DNA of 64,000 nt from Dermatophagoides farinae. Its lineage: Eukaryota; Arthropoda; Arachnida; Sarcoptiformes; Pyroglyphidae. This document shows positions 11,946 to 26,765 of this stretch, piece by piece. The first letter of the stretch is position 1. The number at the start of each line of letters is the position of its first letter. The position numbers and the translations under genes are program-made. The stretch spans positions 5,019,501-5,083,500 of the forward strand of contig NC_134680.1 in NCBI RefSeq assembly GCF_024713945.1. Direction: 5' to 3'. A model generated the notes under the pieces. That model was not told the origin of the DNA and did no database searches. It saw only the letters and a program-made list of their open reading frames with translations.

Positions 11946-14900
11946 TTTTCTTTCTGATTCGGGAATTCTTTTCGTTTTGCGGAAATTAAAAAAAAACGAA
12001 ACTCAATGAAAATAAAAATCAAAAACACAGAATCGAACGAAAGAAAAAAAAAGATTCCAATTCAAATGTCATCATGAATGAATACGCATGTCCATTTCGT
12101 GAAAAAAAAATATTTTCATCATCATCATGTCATTTATGGATCGACCATTATTATCATTTTTTCTCCCAATGATTAAATTCACATCAGGACCAAAAAAAAA
12201 AATTATTTCCAAATTCCATCGTGGACCAAAGAAATAAAAATTTCAAATCCCAAAAGATTATATAGAGCATAAAGCTTTATGCATCAACAAAAAACAAAAC
12301 AAAAAAAAAATTGTCCGACAAAAAAAACAAACAAACAAACAAACGGCTTATCGACGACACTGAACAACGAATGAATGAAAGAACAAACGAACGGAAAAAA
12401 ATTCCAACATAAACAACCAGACCAATGAATGATGAAAGATATGGATGGTCGGTCGGTCAACACAATATTTGATCAACAACAACAACAACAACAAAATTCT
12501 CACATATGACGCCCATGATGTGAAAGAGTGGGTGGAAGAACTTGAGAAGGGGAAATGAAAGAAATTTAATATCGGGTGTCCCACACACACACTGTTTTTC
12601 ACTTCAAAAAAACAATAACAATAACCAAAAAAAAAACAACGGTATCCATTATTATTTTGAACAAAAAAAAAGAGAAAAAACATTAAACGGACAAAGGGAA
12701 GAACAAAAAAAAAAAAAAGAAAAAGCTGCAGGGAACCCCTTGGAAAAGAATCTAGAAATAAAAATGACGCCAAAAAAAATAAATAAATAAAAAAATGCAC
12801 ACTAAGTGAATGAGAGAGTGAGTGAGAGAACGAGAGAATCTCATTCATTCAACCAGGAATAAAAATAAAAAAAAACCAGCCGAATCAAAAAAAAAAAAAC
12901 AAATTCATCTCTTCCATCCCCCATTATCATCGAATTAGGCATTTGAGCGCCCATTTTGTTTATGACCAAAATTCTAAAACCCCTGCGCTTCGTTTTATAT
13001 AAAGCATCTTGGGATTCAATGAACAAACGAAGAAGAAAAAAAAATTCGGTATTTGTCTGCACCAAAATAAAAAAAAACGAAAAAAAAATTGTCGACCAGA
13101 ATTTGTGAAAAAGTCTCATTTAATTTTTTTTTCTGTTTCGAAAATTTGAACAAACGATTTTTTTTCTTTTTTTTTGTTCATCATTATGGTTGATGGCGTC
13201 TGAAAAAAAATTCTTTCTCTCTCTCTCTCTCTATCAGTGAAAACATCAGAATTCTGTGGTGGCAGTGGTGGTTGGTGATGGAAACATCAGCCATTTCTAT
13301 ATATATTTTTTTCTGGCTTGTTTTTTTTCCATTCCTATTCTGTGTGTCTGGATTCTGGTTTCAGTATTTCACACACACTGTGTGTGTGTGTGTTTGCTAG
13401 CCTCAAAAAAGAATTAAAATTCGATTGCACATTATATAATTATAATACTGGTCTGGTTTTTTTTCGTATCTTTATTTCAATTTTTTTTTTATTTTTCGGT
13501 TGCATAATTTTACATTTATATAAATTAATTAACACACACGACTTCCAAAGAAAAAAATTTCAGGTATACGGGAAAAAAAATTTGAGCAACTAGCAACGTA
13601 TAAAAAAAAAGACAACACACCCATATCATCATCAAGGTGATTAACCCTTCATCATCATCATCATCATTACCATGATTCAGTCGTTCAATTCATCACTAAC
13701 CATTCAAAAAAAAAAAAATGAATTAAAAAGAGAAAAAAAAAATATAAGGTGGTGGTAAAAAAAAAAATAGTTTTGAAAAAAAATAAATAAAAAAAACTGA
13801 AAATGATGAAACTTGATTTTTTTTTTTGTACCGAAAAAATAAGTAGAATACCATCATCATCATCATCATCATGAATGTTTTGGTTATTATTATTACCCGG
13901 TTTTTTTTCTCTTGATGTGCTCCATTAAATATCATCAAGTTTTAAAACTAAAAGATGATGATGATACTCATATATATTATAAAGAGAAAGAGAATGAGAA
14001 ATGTAAAGAATAAGAAAAAAAAGGTGGCAATGGCCAAACACATTTTGCTCCATTGAATCAAATGTGAATAAAAAAAAAAAAATGAATGACGATGACGATC
14101 TTTTTTCTCGTCGTTTATAGCATCATCATCATCATCATCATCAATGTATCCAGCAGATGGTATGGATTGTGTTGTGTACGTATGTGTGTGGCAGAAAAAA
14201 AAGTCCGAAGAATAAGAAAGAAGAGGAAAAAAAATCAGACCATCATTGCCATTGATTATTATTATTTTAATGGCATTTTTTTTTCTCTCTCCTGTTGTTA
14301 ATGATTATCATGTGTTATTTTTTTTCTTTCTTTCTTTCCTAATTCACGCCGAGGACACACACACACACAATGGATTGTTTTTGTTTTTTGCAAACTTTTC
14401 GTTGTTAAATTCTTTCGAATAATAATAATAATCATAATTAATTTCATTTTATTTTAATCATCAAAGTGTTGATGAAGAAAAAAAAATAGAATCAAAGAAT
14501 TTCAAAATCTATATCAATCGATTATTATTCCAACCGAATAGGTCAGTAAGTTAAAATAGCCAACAAAAGAAAAGTGTCAATGGACTTTTTATATTTTTTT
14601 TCTTCTATTGAAAACACAACAACCACCAACCACCACCACCACCACCACCATTGCCAAAACATTCGAAAACTAATATTCCATAAATAATAATGACATCCAT
14701 CATAATCATCATCATATCACTGAGAAAATTTCATGATCATGTAAAAATCCTTGAAAAAAAAACATTTTTCTTTTTCTTTTTCTTTCTAGCTCCACAACAA
14801 CAACCACACACCATCACTAATCAAGAAAAAAAACATACATACACACACACACACACATGTTATTGAAAGTTAACGAATCATATATTCATCATCATCATCA

Positions 14901-17216
14901 TCATCACCAGTGGTGGCCAGCCCGAGAAAAAAAAAATCCATGTTTTTTTTTCTTTGCCTGGTTTCGAATCGAAAAAAGGAAAAAAAATGATAAAAAATTG
15001 CACATTGCAAAAAAAAAAAAAAATGTATGACGAAGAAGATGAGGAGGAGGATGAAGAAGAATATATATAAATATGAAAACAAAAAAAAAAAAAGAAACCA
15101 CTGAACTTCTTATAGAATTGTATTATGAACAAAATATTTGTAGGATGCTATGCATCATTATCATCATCATCATCGGTGATGATGATAGTGAAGAAGGAAA
15201 CTAACAATGAGGAGGAGGATGAGGCAAAAAAAAAGTGGGTGGAAAACAAAATGAGAACAAGCTTCTTCACATCACACAACAACAACAACAACAACAAAAC
15301 ACCACCATCATCATCATCATGAATGTATGTTATGTAATTTTTTTTTATATTCATTCTTCACACACACACACACAGACACGCATACAACACTTTGGTTTGT
15401 GTGTTTTTCGTTGATGTTGTTGTTGTTTTTGTTCATTTTTTTTTGGTCATCAAAGAAAAAAAAACAGGAAAAAACAAAACAAAACAAAAAAAATTGATGC
15501 GGCCAAAACCCTCATTCAATCATTCACGACAACACACACACAAAGTATACACATATACAAAGTAAAGGCTGTTTTTTTTGCATAGTTATATTTATGCAAT
15601 TCTTGTCGAATTTTTTTTACTATTTGAAAATCAATTTCAAAAGAAATCGATTTTGCCCAAAAACTGGCATCTTTTGTTGTTGTTGTTGTTGTTATTGCTG
15701 TTTTTATCAATGACAAATATGTAATTCGTTTTTTTTGTCGTATTCAAGCTATGTCAATTACAGAGTCATGAGATTATTTTTTTTTCTTCTATTTCGTTTG
15801 TATCAGAGTTTTTGTCGTTTGATGCTGTTGTTATTCTGGAACGTAGACAAAATTCATCAGAATTCATTATGACCTGGAATAAACAATAACGACGACAACA
15901 ACAACAACAGAATACGACAATTTTAATTACAAAGCCACATACAAAAACATATTTAGGATCGTTATTTTTCTATGGCTTCTCATTACGATGATAAGTGATG
16001 ACAACAATGATGATTGATTTAAAATTTTGATTTTAAAAATAACTGATTATTATTGAATTTTCCAGATAAATTCATCAGATTTGTTTTCACCAGAGATCAA
16101 ATTGTATGAATTTTGACAAGAAAACAAAAAAAAACAGACAAAATTTTTTGCAAATGGTGATTATTATTCTAACTGATGGCTGATGATTTAAACGATTTCA
16201 TTATTCATCAACATTTTCCTTTTCCGGTTGACCATTTTTTTTTGTTTATTGTTTGCTGAATAAAAAAAAGTCATCATCATCAAGATTCGATAAAAAAAAG
16301 GAATGAATGAATGAAACATATAAATACGGGCGTCGTGGCTATTTTTTTTCCAAATTTTTTTAAATTGAAAATTTACTAAACTAACGAATTCAATCCAATA
16401 ATACAGTTTAGGTCTTAAACTTTAAGACTTTAGGATAAAGCTGAATGAATTGGGAATTGAAAACGAAACGAAACGAAAAGTAATGGAATAGAAAATGAAT
16501 AAAAGTAAAGATTCAACAATCGATAAGAATCAAATAATAATGAATGAAATGAAAATGTGACAAAATAAAGTATAACTTACCATACAGCACACAAGCAGAC
16601 ACAAAATGAATTCGATGTTTGAAAGAAAATTTTGTCAAAAAAAAAAAAAAAATCAAAATTCACAAAAAACACATTTACAGAGCAAAAGGTATTTGTATTG
16701 CTATCGAGAATTATAGAATTTTATCAATCAAATTCTAAATGATGATAGTAAACGGATGAGATGAAGTAGGAACACACACATTACATTTTCTTTCTTTTTT
16801 TTGAAAACGTAAACACATTTGATTATGAAATCATCAGTAATAATTAATATAATCAAAACTATGAAGATAAGATTATTCTATTCATTAGAAAAAAATGGAA
16901 AAATAACTATAGATTGATTACTTACATCAACCAAACACACAAATTTTTTTTTTTTTTTTTTTTGATAAATACTGGACAACGAAAACAAAAATGTTATTTT
17001 TTTCACATTTAAAACCCGAATTACAAGATTCGGGTAAATTAATGAATATCCGATGTGTGTGTGTGTGAACAACAGGATGAAAAAATTCGGGTTTTTTTTT
17101 CGGGGTTATTCTTTTTTTTTCTTTTTTTTTTTTTTTTGGTTGGTTGGTTAATGACGATGATGATGTTGTCGATGAATATCTTTTGGGAAAAAAAATGTAT
17201 ACACAAAAATGGGAGT

Positions 17217-17244
17217 GAGTGAGCGAGCGAGCGAGCGAGCGAGA
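17217..17244. repeat. (GAGC)n tetranucleotide microsatellite
   Basis: A run of GAGC/GAGT units. It is unusually GC-rich for this window and is the only clear array of this unit seen. Confidence 0.9.
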
Positions 17245-19454
17245 GGGTGAGGATCAGAAGTAGCAGTTGTATCCAAAGCAAGAAGAACAAAAAGAATGAA
17301 ATAAAAACGATAACTTGCTCAAGTTTTCGTGGTTGGTTGGTTGGCTTGGTTGGTTGGTTCTGTCCATCGCATAGCAGCGAGTGGCAATATTTTGTTGACG
17401 AATACCACAAATGTTACAATACTACTACTTTATTCAATACGTTGGAACAAGAAATGAATTTCAAAAAAAAAAAAAAAATATGCTGCCGTGTTGTTGTCGT
17501 TGTTGTGTGTGTTTTTACAACTTGCCATGTCAAGCTTGCTTTCGCCTTTTTTTTTTGACGAAACACGATTTACAATAAATGAGGAGGAGGATGAAGGACG
17601 TCGACGTTATATAGTAGTGGCAAATTTAAAATGGGTGGATTTTTTTTCTGATTTAGTTTCGTTGTTTTATTTTTTTATTTTTTTTTTGTTGTTGTAAATT
17701 TGAATTGATAAAAAGGTTGACGATGATGATGATGATGATGATGATAAGGGGGTGGAACATGGGGAAGTTGAGTGAATTTTCGTTGTTTTTTTTTGTTTGT
17801 TGTTTCACTAACCACCCAATATTCCAGCTTCCTTGGGCTTTGGTAACGTAATTTTTTTTTCTTGTTTTTTTTCTGGTGGTCGCCGTGTGTGTCTGTGTGT
17901 GTGTGTGTGTTTGCTGTGGTTTAATGATTTTTTTTTTCGTTAAAGAAGAAAAAGAAGTGTTTTGTGAATTGAAACCGAAACGGGAAACAACAAAACAAAA
18001 CAAAAAAAAAAAAAAAGAAAAACAAGAAAAAAAAATACGAACAAAGAGGGAGGGAGGGATCGTCTCAACAACAAGAACAACAAGAGAAAGGAAGAGAGAG
18101 AGAAAAAAAAATGTAATCATATCTCTCACACACACACATACAGTGAGGGGGAGGAAGATGAATGAATGAATAAATGAAAGGGAGGGAGGAAAGAAAAAGA
18201 AAAAAGATATGCTTTTTTTTTCTAGCAAAAAAAAGTAATGATTTTTGTGTCTGTGTGTGCGGAATGTTGATTGAAAAATATAAAAAAAAAATGTGTGATG
18301 CTTGTTGTTGTTGTTGTTGTCGCTTTATTATTCAATGTGGATGGGGATGCGGCTTATATTTTATTTTATTTTTTTAGCCATTTTTTCACCATCATCATCA
18401 TCATCATCATTTTTCTTTATTGATATAAGAGATGTATAGATAGTATACGTGTCAAATTGTCAGCCATGAGGTGGTGGAGTAGGATAAAAATGATGATGGT
18501 GGTGGTGTTGGAGAAAAAAAAGAGAATCATGGCTCACCATACTGATTGGTGTGTGTGTATGTATTTATCTATGTTGATGACTTTTGAATAAAAAAAAAGA
18601 AAAAAATTTTAAATTTAACAAAAATCCTTGACATACTCAAATTGATAGAATAAATGTGTAACAACAACAACAACAACCTAAAGGCAGATGTTTTTTTTTA
18701 TTCCTGGCTAACTTTATAATACATCGGAAATCAATAAAAAAAAAAACAAAAATCCTAAATTATCAAAACACAAGATAGATATGTATTAGATAGGAAGTTA
18801 TGAAAGCGCCCAATATAAATCATTTTTTCCAAAGAATGATGATTATCACACTATTATTTTCTCTGTTAGGATTTCAAAGTGTTAAGTAAAAACAAAACCA
18901 AAGCAAAAAAAAAAAATCAACACCATTTATGGCCTATAAACTCAGTGTCGACCACACACACACACACAAACATGAATGAATGTGTTAATCTTTTGTCGAC
19001 CAAAAACAAAATTACCAACACGAATAAATGATGATGATGATGATGATGGGAAATGGGAACCAAACCAAACCAAACGCAACGAAATGAAATGAAAAAAAAA
19101 CGGAAAAATCATTTTTCATTCTAGATTCTGGTATGGTTTGTGTATGTGTTTGTTGACTATGCAGCACGTATATTATATATGTGTATAATACATAAAGCAA
19201 AAGAAATGTTCCCTTTGCAAGTTTGTAAATGTTTCCTTTTTTTTCTTGGCCACAAAATTAGATTGATTTTTTGTTGAAACAATTTTTTTTTTACATTTCC
19301 AGAAATCATTTTTCGAAACATACTAAATGGATACACACACACAACATACTGTTACGCAATAGAATATTATTTTAAAAAAAACAAAATTTTTTTCTAGCTT
19401 TTGTAGTCGCAATGTTATTGCATTTTGAATCAAAAAAAAAATCCAGAATTCATT

Positions 19455-19485
<31 letters not shown>

Positions 19486-22400
19486 CATGTTTGGAATGGC
19501 TTTCCAACAACAAACAAACAAACAAAAAAATGCGGAGGAGTTTAGGAACAAAGAAACACAATTGAAATTGTTAAAAGAGATAGAGAAAAAAAAAGAATTT
19601 TGCAAATATTCCATTTGGAAAAACACAAGAATCAACCACTAAAAAAACACCAGCATTCGTCAAAAAAAAAAAAAAATAAATGAAATGTAAAGATTTTGTT
19701 TAAAAAAACACCGATTTTAGAATCAAGAATAACAAGAAAAACGAGTAAATATTTGTTCAAAATTCAATTTTCGATATAAAAATCATTCATTCGATTCATT
19801 CATTATCATTATTGTTTTATCTATTAAATATTGTTATTATTATTGGTCATTTATAATCTATAATCTATGCCTGTGTGTGTGTGTACTATTTATAGATTAT
19901 AAAACAAAATAAACAAACAAACAAACAAAAACAATAGAAATAATATAATTTACAATACACGATTCTGTGTCGTTTCTTTGATCAATCATATCATCATTTT
20001 ATCTAAGTTTTTTTTCTTTTTTGTTACAATTGATTTTTTTTTTTTTGGTAGAATTGTGTTTAAATTATCATTTTTGAAAAAATTATATTAACAAAAACAG
20101 AATATTCTGCGCATGCTTTAATCATCATCACAATATAATTACCATCACACCATCAGGGTGGTGATGATGATGATGATGATGTTCCACATCACAAACATAT
20201 ATGCCTCATGATGTGATGTATAGTGTTGGTGGTCCAGGTGGAACATTTTCCCAAAAACATTATTAATGAAAAATAAAAACCTAAACTAAATAGAAAAAAA
20301 AGAGAGAAATGAAGAGAATCCTGGTTATTTTTGGTATGTGTAGGCGTTTTTCTTTTTTTTTTTTTGTTGTTGTTTTGTTCAATCATAATTCCATTCATAT
20401 AACATCATCATATCATCACATTCATCCAAATAAAGCTGAATTTAGCTTTTGAGAAAACCAGAGATTTTCCAGATGTGATAAGAGATGATGATGATGATGA
20501 TGGGAAAGAAACCGGAAATTTTCATTCTTTCCAATACAATATTTAAATAACCGTTGTTCCATAATAAAATGAAACAAAAAAAAAATCGTATCACGATGAA
20601 TAAAATAACGGGAGCCACTGGAACAAAAAAAAAAAAAAAAAAAAACAAGAATCAGTATTACTAAACAACAACAAAAAAAATGATTAGAATTTTATCAAAG
20701 TAATTGAAAGTGAAAAAAACGACGAGATGTAATGAAAAAAAACCGATACGAACTGGAGCGAAGCGAGAAAATCCAAGCAAGCAAAAAAAAAAAAACTTCA
20801 CTAATCCCAGTGTGTGTATCCACACATGTATAAAATATATTATCCGATGTGTTGGTGTTGTTGTCGGTGAATTGAAACGAATCGAATGAAAAACATTGAA
20901 ACACACAGACCAAAAGGTAGAATCCATTCGCAAATGCAGTAGGGATGTTCATCATCATCATCATCATCGTTTATTTGTTCCAAATTCATTTCGTTTTTTT
21001 TCCAAATGGTTTGGGCTTGGATTCATAATTTTCATGATGATGATGATGATGAAATTCCAATTGCAATTTCCATAGATTTACGGATGGATGAGGTTGTTGT
21101 CGTTGTTTGTAACAAAATTTTGATTATGATGATGATGATTCTTGAGTTCTTGAGTTTTGGCTTCGTTGTCTGAATGGAAACAAATAAAAAAAACAATGTA
21201 CAAGGGAATAGAATTATTATTATTATTATTATTCGGGATTCATTTTTTTCTTCTCTACTTTGCTTTCGGTAGCTGAGAAAAAAGCGACAACAACAAAAAA
21301 TGTTGAAATTGATAAATGGAAAATCAAAATTGAAATCTAGCCCATCAAACCGAAGATAGGGCCAGACTTTTTAACCGAATGGAAAGAAAAAATGAAATTT
21401 CATTTTTTCAAAAAGTTGGCACAAATGTCAAGAAAAAATTTTAGTCCACTGGAATTTGTATTTCGTTGAAAAAAGTCAAAAAGAATCTTTCACATGACAT
21501 TTAAATCCAAAAAAAAAAACATTCGAAATTCTTAATCCCCCATTGCATATCGCGCGATCTATTGATTAGAATACGAAATATCAGTAATGATAACGGTCAT
21601 AGAATATATATATATGTGTGTGTGTGGTATGGATCATTCATTAAATCTGACTAAATGAATGTAGTAGTAGCATAAGAAACAATTGTGTAACAATAATCAA
21701 ATGGATATATATAGTTTGGGCGACATGGTCGATTCCAAAACAACAACAACAAAAACAGCAGCAGCAGCAGCAGCAGAAGAAGAAAAAAAAAGATTCGGAT
21801 TTGAATGAATTGAATATTTTATTCCCATTGAGAACTGAACTGAATATGAATTAGTTGTTTATCTTTTGTGTCGGTGTTGGTGTTGGTGTTGTATGCATGT
21901 ATGTGTGTATGTGTGTGTGGGTTTACATTTGCTTTTGTTTGATTTTTAATTCATAAAAATTTATATATATTGAACAAAATCATCCACACATTGCGATGTC
22001 AACAACTTGATTTTTTTTCTTGTCTGCCAATATTTTTCACATCTGTAATTGTGTGCGATGGTGTTGGCGAATTGTGGCCGCAATTTGATTTGTGATGATA
22101 TATTTTTGTCTATATATTCAAAAATATTAAAATTGGAGAATCATCAATTTGGATTTGGATTTTAGTTCTTTCGAAGAAAATAAAGAAGAAATATATTGTA
22201 TGTTTTCCTGATGAAAATCCTGATGACCAGAATATTATTTAATTGGTGATCACATGAAAATTGGTTCATCAAAATAATTGTAATCGTTGATGATCCAGAA
22301 TAAAAAAATTGATTTAGAAGATGATGGCTACGATAATAAACTAATGATGATATATATACTACTACAGTTATAATGAAGATCCAAAATAAATAAACAATAA

Positions 22401-22749
22401 ACGTCGATAATCGTTGTTGTTGTTGTTGTTGTAACCGAGCAAAATAAACAAAAAAATAGTCCCCTTTTTTCGTTATTTATTCAATTACCTTGACAACAAA
22501 CAAACAAACCAACTGCAAGGCCGACGCCGACGCTGCATTGCCGTAGAAATTTTGTTTCTCTGCCTCTTTTTTTTCTAGATTCAGAAAACTAATATTTTTT
22601 TTGTATGTACAGCAACAAAAAGAAGAATCATTTATGATTTTCATCACATTCAAATTCAAATTAAAATTAATTAATTAATTAACAAACAACGCGCTACTGG
22701 TAGTTGGTGAGAAAGAAAACAAAAACAACAACAACAACAACAACAAAAA

Positions 22750-25560
22750 ATGTCAATAAATTATGAATATTGTTATAAACATCAATTACGATCAAAAAAT
22801 AATAATTTATCCAATCCTTATGAACCACCGGATGATTTACAATTCCATCATCATCATCATCATAATCACCATAATCATCATTCACCACAACAACAACAAC
22901 AATCGATGAATGGTAATAATGAAATTCATATCATTTCGGATGGAATTGATAGACCATTACCATTATTATTATCATCATCATCATCATCATCGATGATCGA
23001 TGACAATACATCTATTCATCATCAACAACAGCAACATAATCATTATGATCATTGTCCAACTACAATGACAACTATGGTTAAATCATCATCATCACAGTCA
23101 TTCCATCCATTAAGTGATAATAATCATCTTCATCATACAATATCGAATAATAATAGTAATAATAAGACAACAACAACAACAACATCAAAATTACAACGTC
23201 TTAAAAAACGTCTTTCATCACATTTTGAATGTTTTAGCCTTTCATCATCATCTAATAATGGTAACCTGAATCAGGAACATCATTATCATCGTACAATTTC
23301 ATCAGAATTTAGTGATAATAATCAGGTAATCTTTTATTCTGTTTTGATGATTTTGAATTTAATTAAATTTATAATTCAATTTTTTTCAGAATAATGTTGA
23401 AATAATTAAATTTACAACATTGGATGATGTTGTATTGGAACAACAACATACACATTCGAAACCACAGCAACAGCATTTATCACATTATGAACATAATCAT
23501 CCTATTGATAATAATAATGATGATGATGATGATTATTATTGTGATGATAATGGCAATGAACAAAAGATAAAAAATGGTAATAAAACATTTGTACATAATC
23601 ATCATGTTTTTGGTGATATATCATCATCATCAACAACAACAACAACAACAACACCACCAGTAACAGCAACAACAATGACAAAATTAGGACCAGCACCTAA
23701 ACCACCACCAAGATCAACATCAATCTATCATTTACAACATCTACAACAACATCAACTACAACGATTAATACCGGATCATTTGGAAACATTATTGGAACAT
23801 TCAAGTTTAAATGATGATCAACCTCAACAACAACCACATCAACCACCTTCATCATCATCGAATCTATTTAAACATGTTATCATGCGAGATAAAACAAATA
23901 AAATGAAGGCAAATAAATTACGACCCAAATCAGATATTTATGATTTGCATAGTCATCATCAGCAACAGCATTTGGAACATAATCATCCAACTGATCCATC
24001 ATCATTGGATCATAATCAACAATCATCAATATCTAATGAACAGAATAATTCAGTAGATCATCATCATGGTGGTGGTACTAGTGGTCGACCTGTATCAATG
24101 TATTTTGGTGGTGAACATGGCCGTCCAGTAAAACATTCGATCTCAAGATTTAGCGCCTATGAAATATCGGTATTTTTTTTTGATTTTATTGAATTTGTTT
24201 CTATTGATTTTCATTTTTATTTGCAGTGTTCGAATGGTTTTGGTCGATTAGATTCATATTTAAAATTAGATCAACTTGGTGAAGGATCATATGCCACCGT
24301 TTATAAAGGTTTTAGTAATGTTTTAAATCGTGTTGTTGCATTAAAAGAGATACGATTACAAGCGGAAGAAGGTGCACCATTTACAGCCATACGTGAAGCA
24401 TCATTACTTCGTGAACTTAAACATGCTAATATTGTTACATTACACGATATTGTTCATACACGACAAACATTAATTCTTGTATTTGAATATGTGGATACTG
24501 ATCTAAGTCAATATCTGGAACGTCATCCTGGTGGTCTGAATGCGAATAATGTTCGTCTTTTTATGTTTCAATTATTACGTGGTCTTTCTTATTGCCATGA
24601 ACGCCGTATACTACATCGTGATCTTAAGCCACAGGTAATTAATTAAGTTTTTTTTTGAATTGATTTGAAAATTTGTAATTTGTAATTGAAATAGAATCTA
24701 CTAATATCGGAACAAGGTGAATTAAAATTGGCCGATTTTGGTCTTGCACGTGCCAAATCGATACCATCACATACGTATTCGAATGAAGTGGTTACATTAT
24801 GGTATCGACCACCTGATGTATTGCTTGGTTCCAGAAATTATTCCACATCATTAGATATGTGGGGAGTTGGCTGTATATTTATCGAAATGATATGTGGTTC
24901 ACCTGCATTTCCTGGCGTAAAAGATCCAACCGATCAATTAGATAAAATATTTCGTGTATTTGGTACACCACAGAAATCATATTGGGAAGAATATCAATCA
25001 ATTATGACATTTAATTGTTGTAAGTATTATTATTATGATCACGCAATTTAATTATACGTTTGATAATTGATTTTTTTTGTATTGGTTTTTTCCAATTTGG
25101 TGATCAATCATCATTTTCTAAATCATATCTCAATAAGTAAAAAATACCACGTATCAATCTCAACCATTGGGACGTTGTTTTCCAAAATTATTGTCGATAG
25201 CCAATGCTGAAACATTGGCCCTTAAATGTTTAGCATTAGAACCAAGAGAAAGGATCTCATCAAAAGATGCAATGCATCATGAATTTTTTGCTGATTTATC
25301 AGCTAAACTATATCAATTGCCTGATCGTAAGTATTATAAATGGCCTATGTCATGCAATGACTAAGTAATTTCCTTGTACTAAATGATTTTAAATTGTCTT
25401 TATTTTTTTTTAATTTTTTTTTTGTTATAAAGATGTGCCTGTGATCTATGTACCCGGTTGTTCATTATTTCAGGAAAATCATAATTTTCCATCAAGTGTC
25501 ATGAAAATTGCATCAAAAATGAAAGGTGGTGGTGGTGGTGCTTTAAAATTTCATCCTTGA
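22750..25560 (+). CDS. Eip63E: PFTAIRE-type cyclin-dependent kinase (CDK14/Eip63E-like), 801 aa
   Basis: Serine/threonine kinase of the CDK14/15 (PFTAIRE) group, activated at the membrane by cyclin Y in flies and vertebrates and linked there to Wnt co-receptor phosphorylation. Exons are 22750-23325, 23390-24169, 24227-24634, 24695-25019, 25138-25326 and 25433-25560; all junctions are GT-AG, phases match, and the total is 2406 nt. Residues 1-452 are a low-complexity His/Gln/Asn/Ser-rich extension containing a proline-rich KPPPRS motif. The kinase domain has [11 protein letters not shown] (about 470-480), catalytic Lys492, the diagnostic PFTAIRE helix (503-509), HRDLKPQN with Asp584, DFG with Asp602, and [19 protein letters not shown] in the activation/P+1 region. 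The start is the first ATG after an A-rich leader. An AATAAA lies at 25574, 14 nt after the stop. The family assignment is firm; CDK14 versus CDK15 is not resolvable, and the symbol is the fly name. Confidence 0.94.
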
Positions 25561-25573
25561 ATAGTCACCAAAA

Positions 25574-25579
25574 AATAAA
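25574..25579 (+). terminator. Candidate poly(A) signal of the PFTAIRE kinase
   Basis: AATAAA begins 14 nt after the kinase stop codon at 25558-25560. It would give a very short 3' UTR. Other A-rich hexamers occur downstream, so usage is unproven. Confidence 0.4.
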
Positions 25580-26719
25580 GGATGATTCATCATAATCATC
25601 GGCTGAAAATCTATATAAAATATCTGATCGATCATTCGAATTTAATTGATGACACACACACATTTACACATCACCACCACCATTGTAGTACAATAATTAA
25701 TCTGGTCATTATTACATTTCTAATTTAAAATATTTTTTTTTTTTATAATACACAAACAACGACTGATCGACCACCATCACCACCCATTTGTATGAATGGA
25801 GAAGAAGAAAAAAAATTTAGTATTTTTTCATTTTAAATTCAATGAAAATTTAATGTACTGTCAAAAAAACAAAGACACCTACACACACACACACACACAT
25901 ACACACACAAATCAAATAAATTATGATTCAATTTGATGAATAAAGTAATTATGTGTAATATATGAATTTTGACAAATTTTTTTTTTATTTTCATTTTACA
26001 TTTATTTTATTCAAAGCAATGCAAAGTGTTGCTGTAAATTTAATTTTTTTCTCCTATGAAAATGAATTCATGATGAAAATGTTTCCATGAGATTACGTGT
26101 AAGAAACGGAAAAAAAAGAAAAAGAAAATGAATCTTAAGTGTGATGTGAAAATGAAATCAGAATACAAAATCAATTACACACACACATATATACATTATA
26201 TATTTGTTTCAAGTATCCGTTATTTGAATTTGAACAACCAATTGATTGTTTAATGTAGCGATTTTATTTTTATTTTTTTTATGTGAGTCTGAACAATGTA
26301 ATTATCAAGTATATTCATTCGGTAATGTAATATATATTCTTTTGAATGTATAATGATTTTCAATTTGAATTATCATCATTATTATTCAATTGATTTTGTT
26401 TAATATACGACGATATGCGCCTTGTATTCGAGAATGTTGTTGTTGTTGTGATTTTTTTTGTTTCAATCAAAAATTGAGAATATTAGTTTACTTATTTGTT
26501 CGGTTTTATTCGGATTGAATTTCCTTGATATTTTTTTTTTCGTTTTGTTTAGTTTTGTTTGATTCAAAATCAAACTACAAAGTTTCGACGTTTTTTTTCC
26601 TTCTTCTTCTTCTTCGTCTTTTTCGGTTTTTTTTCTGTTGTTTGTTTGTACATCAGGAAACGTGATAAGAATTTTATTTTATTTTGTCAATTTGTACCAA
26701 GTTAGAATAATTTTTTTTT

Positions 26720-26765
26720 CGTTTCGTTTTGTTTTGTTTTGTTTCGTTTCGTTTCGTTTCGTTTC
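26720..26765. repeat. Pentanucleotide array, GTTTC/GTTTT units
   Basis: About nine tandem pentamers: a block of GTTTT units flanked by GTTTC units. The array itself is on a period of five, unlike the di- and trinucleotide repeats around it. Confidence 0.9.

Larger units (their letters stand above)
6565..22749. other. 16-kb gene-free stretch dominated by simple sequence
   Basis: No exon with cross-family similarity or sustained codon bias was recognised on either strand. The sequence is a mosaic of poly(A)/poly(T), ATG/CAT, CAA/TTG, CA/TG and purine-rich (A/G) tracts. Examples are the purine-rich block near 7620-8480, (CT)n at 11923-11945, (GAGC)n at 17217-17244 and a CAG run near 21755. The open frames here are translations of these repeats. 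It lies upstream of both flanking genes (the C2H2 factor transcribed leftwards, the PFTAIRE kinase rightwards), so it must contain both promoters. The segment just before 22750 is probably kinase 5' UTR. Confidence 0.6.

Noticed and set aside
23502-23696. Minus-strand open frame opposite the PFTAIRE kinase
   Set aside because: It is the reverse complement of Asp/His/Thr codon runs in the real exon and has no independent coding signal.
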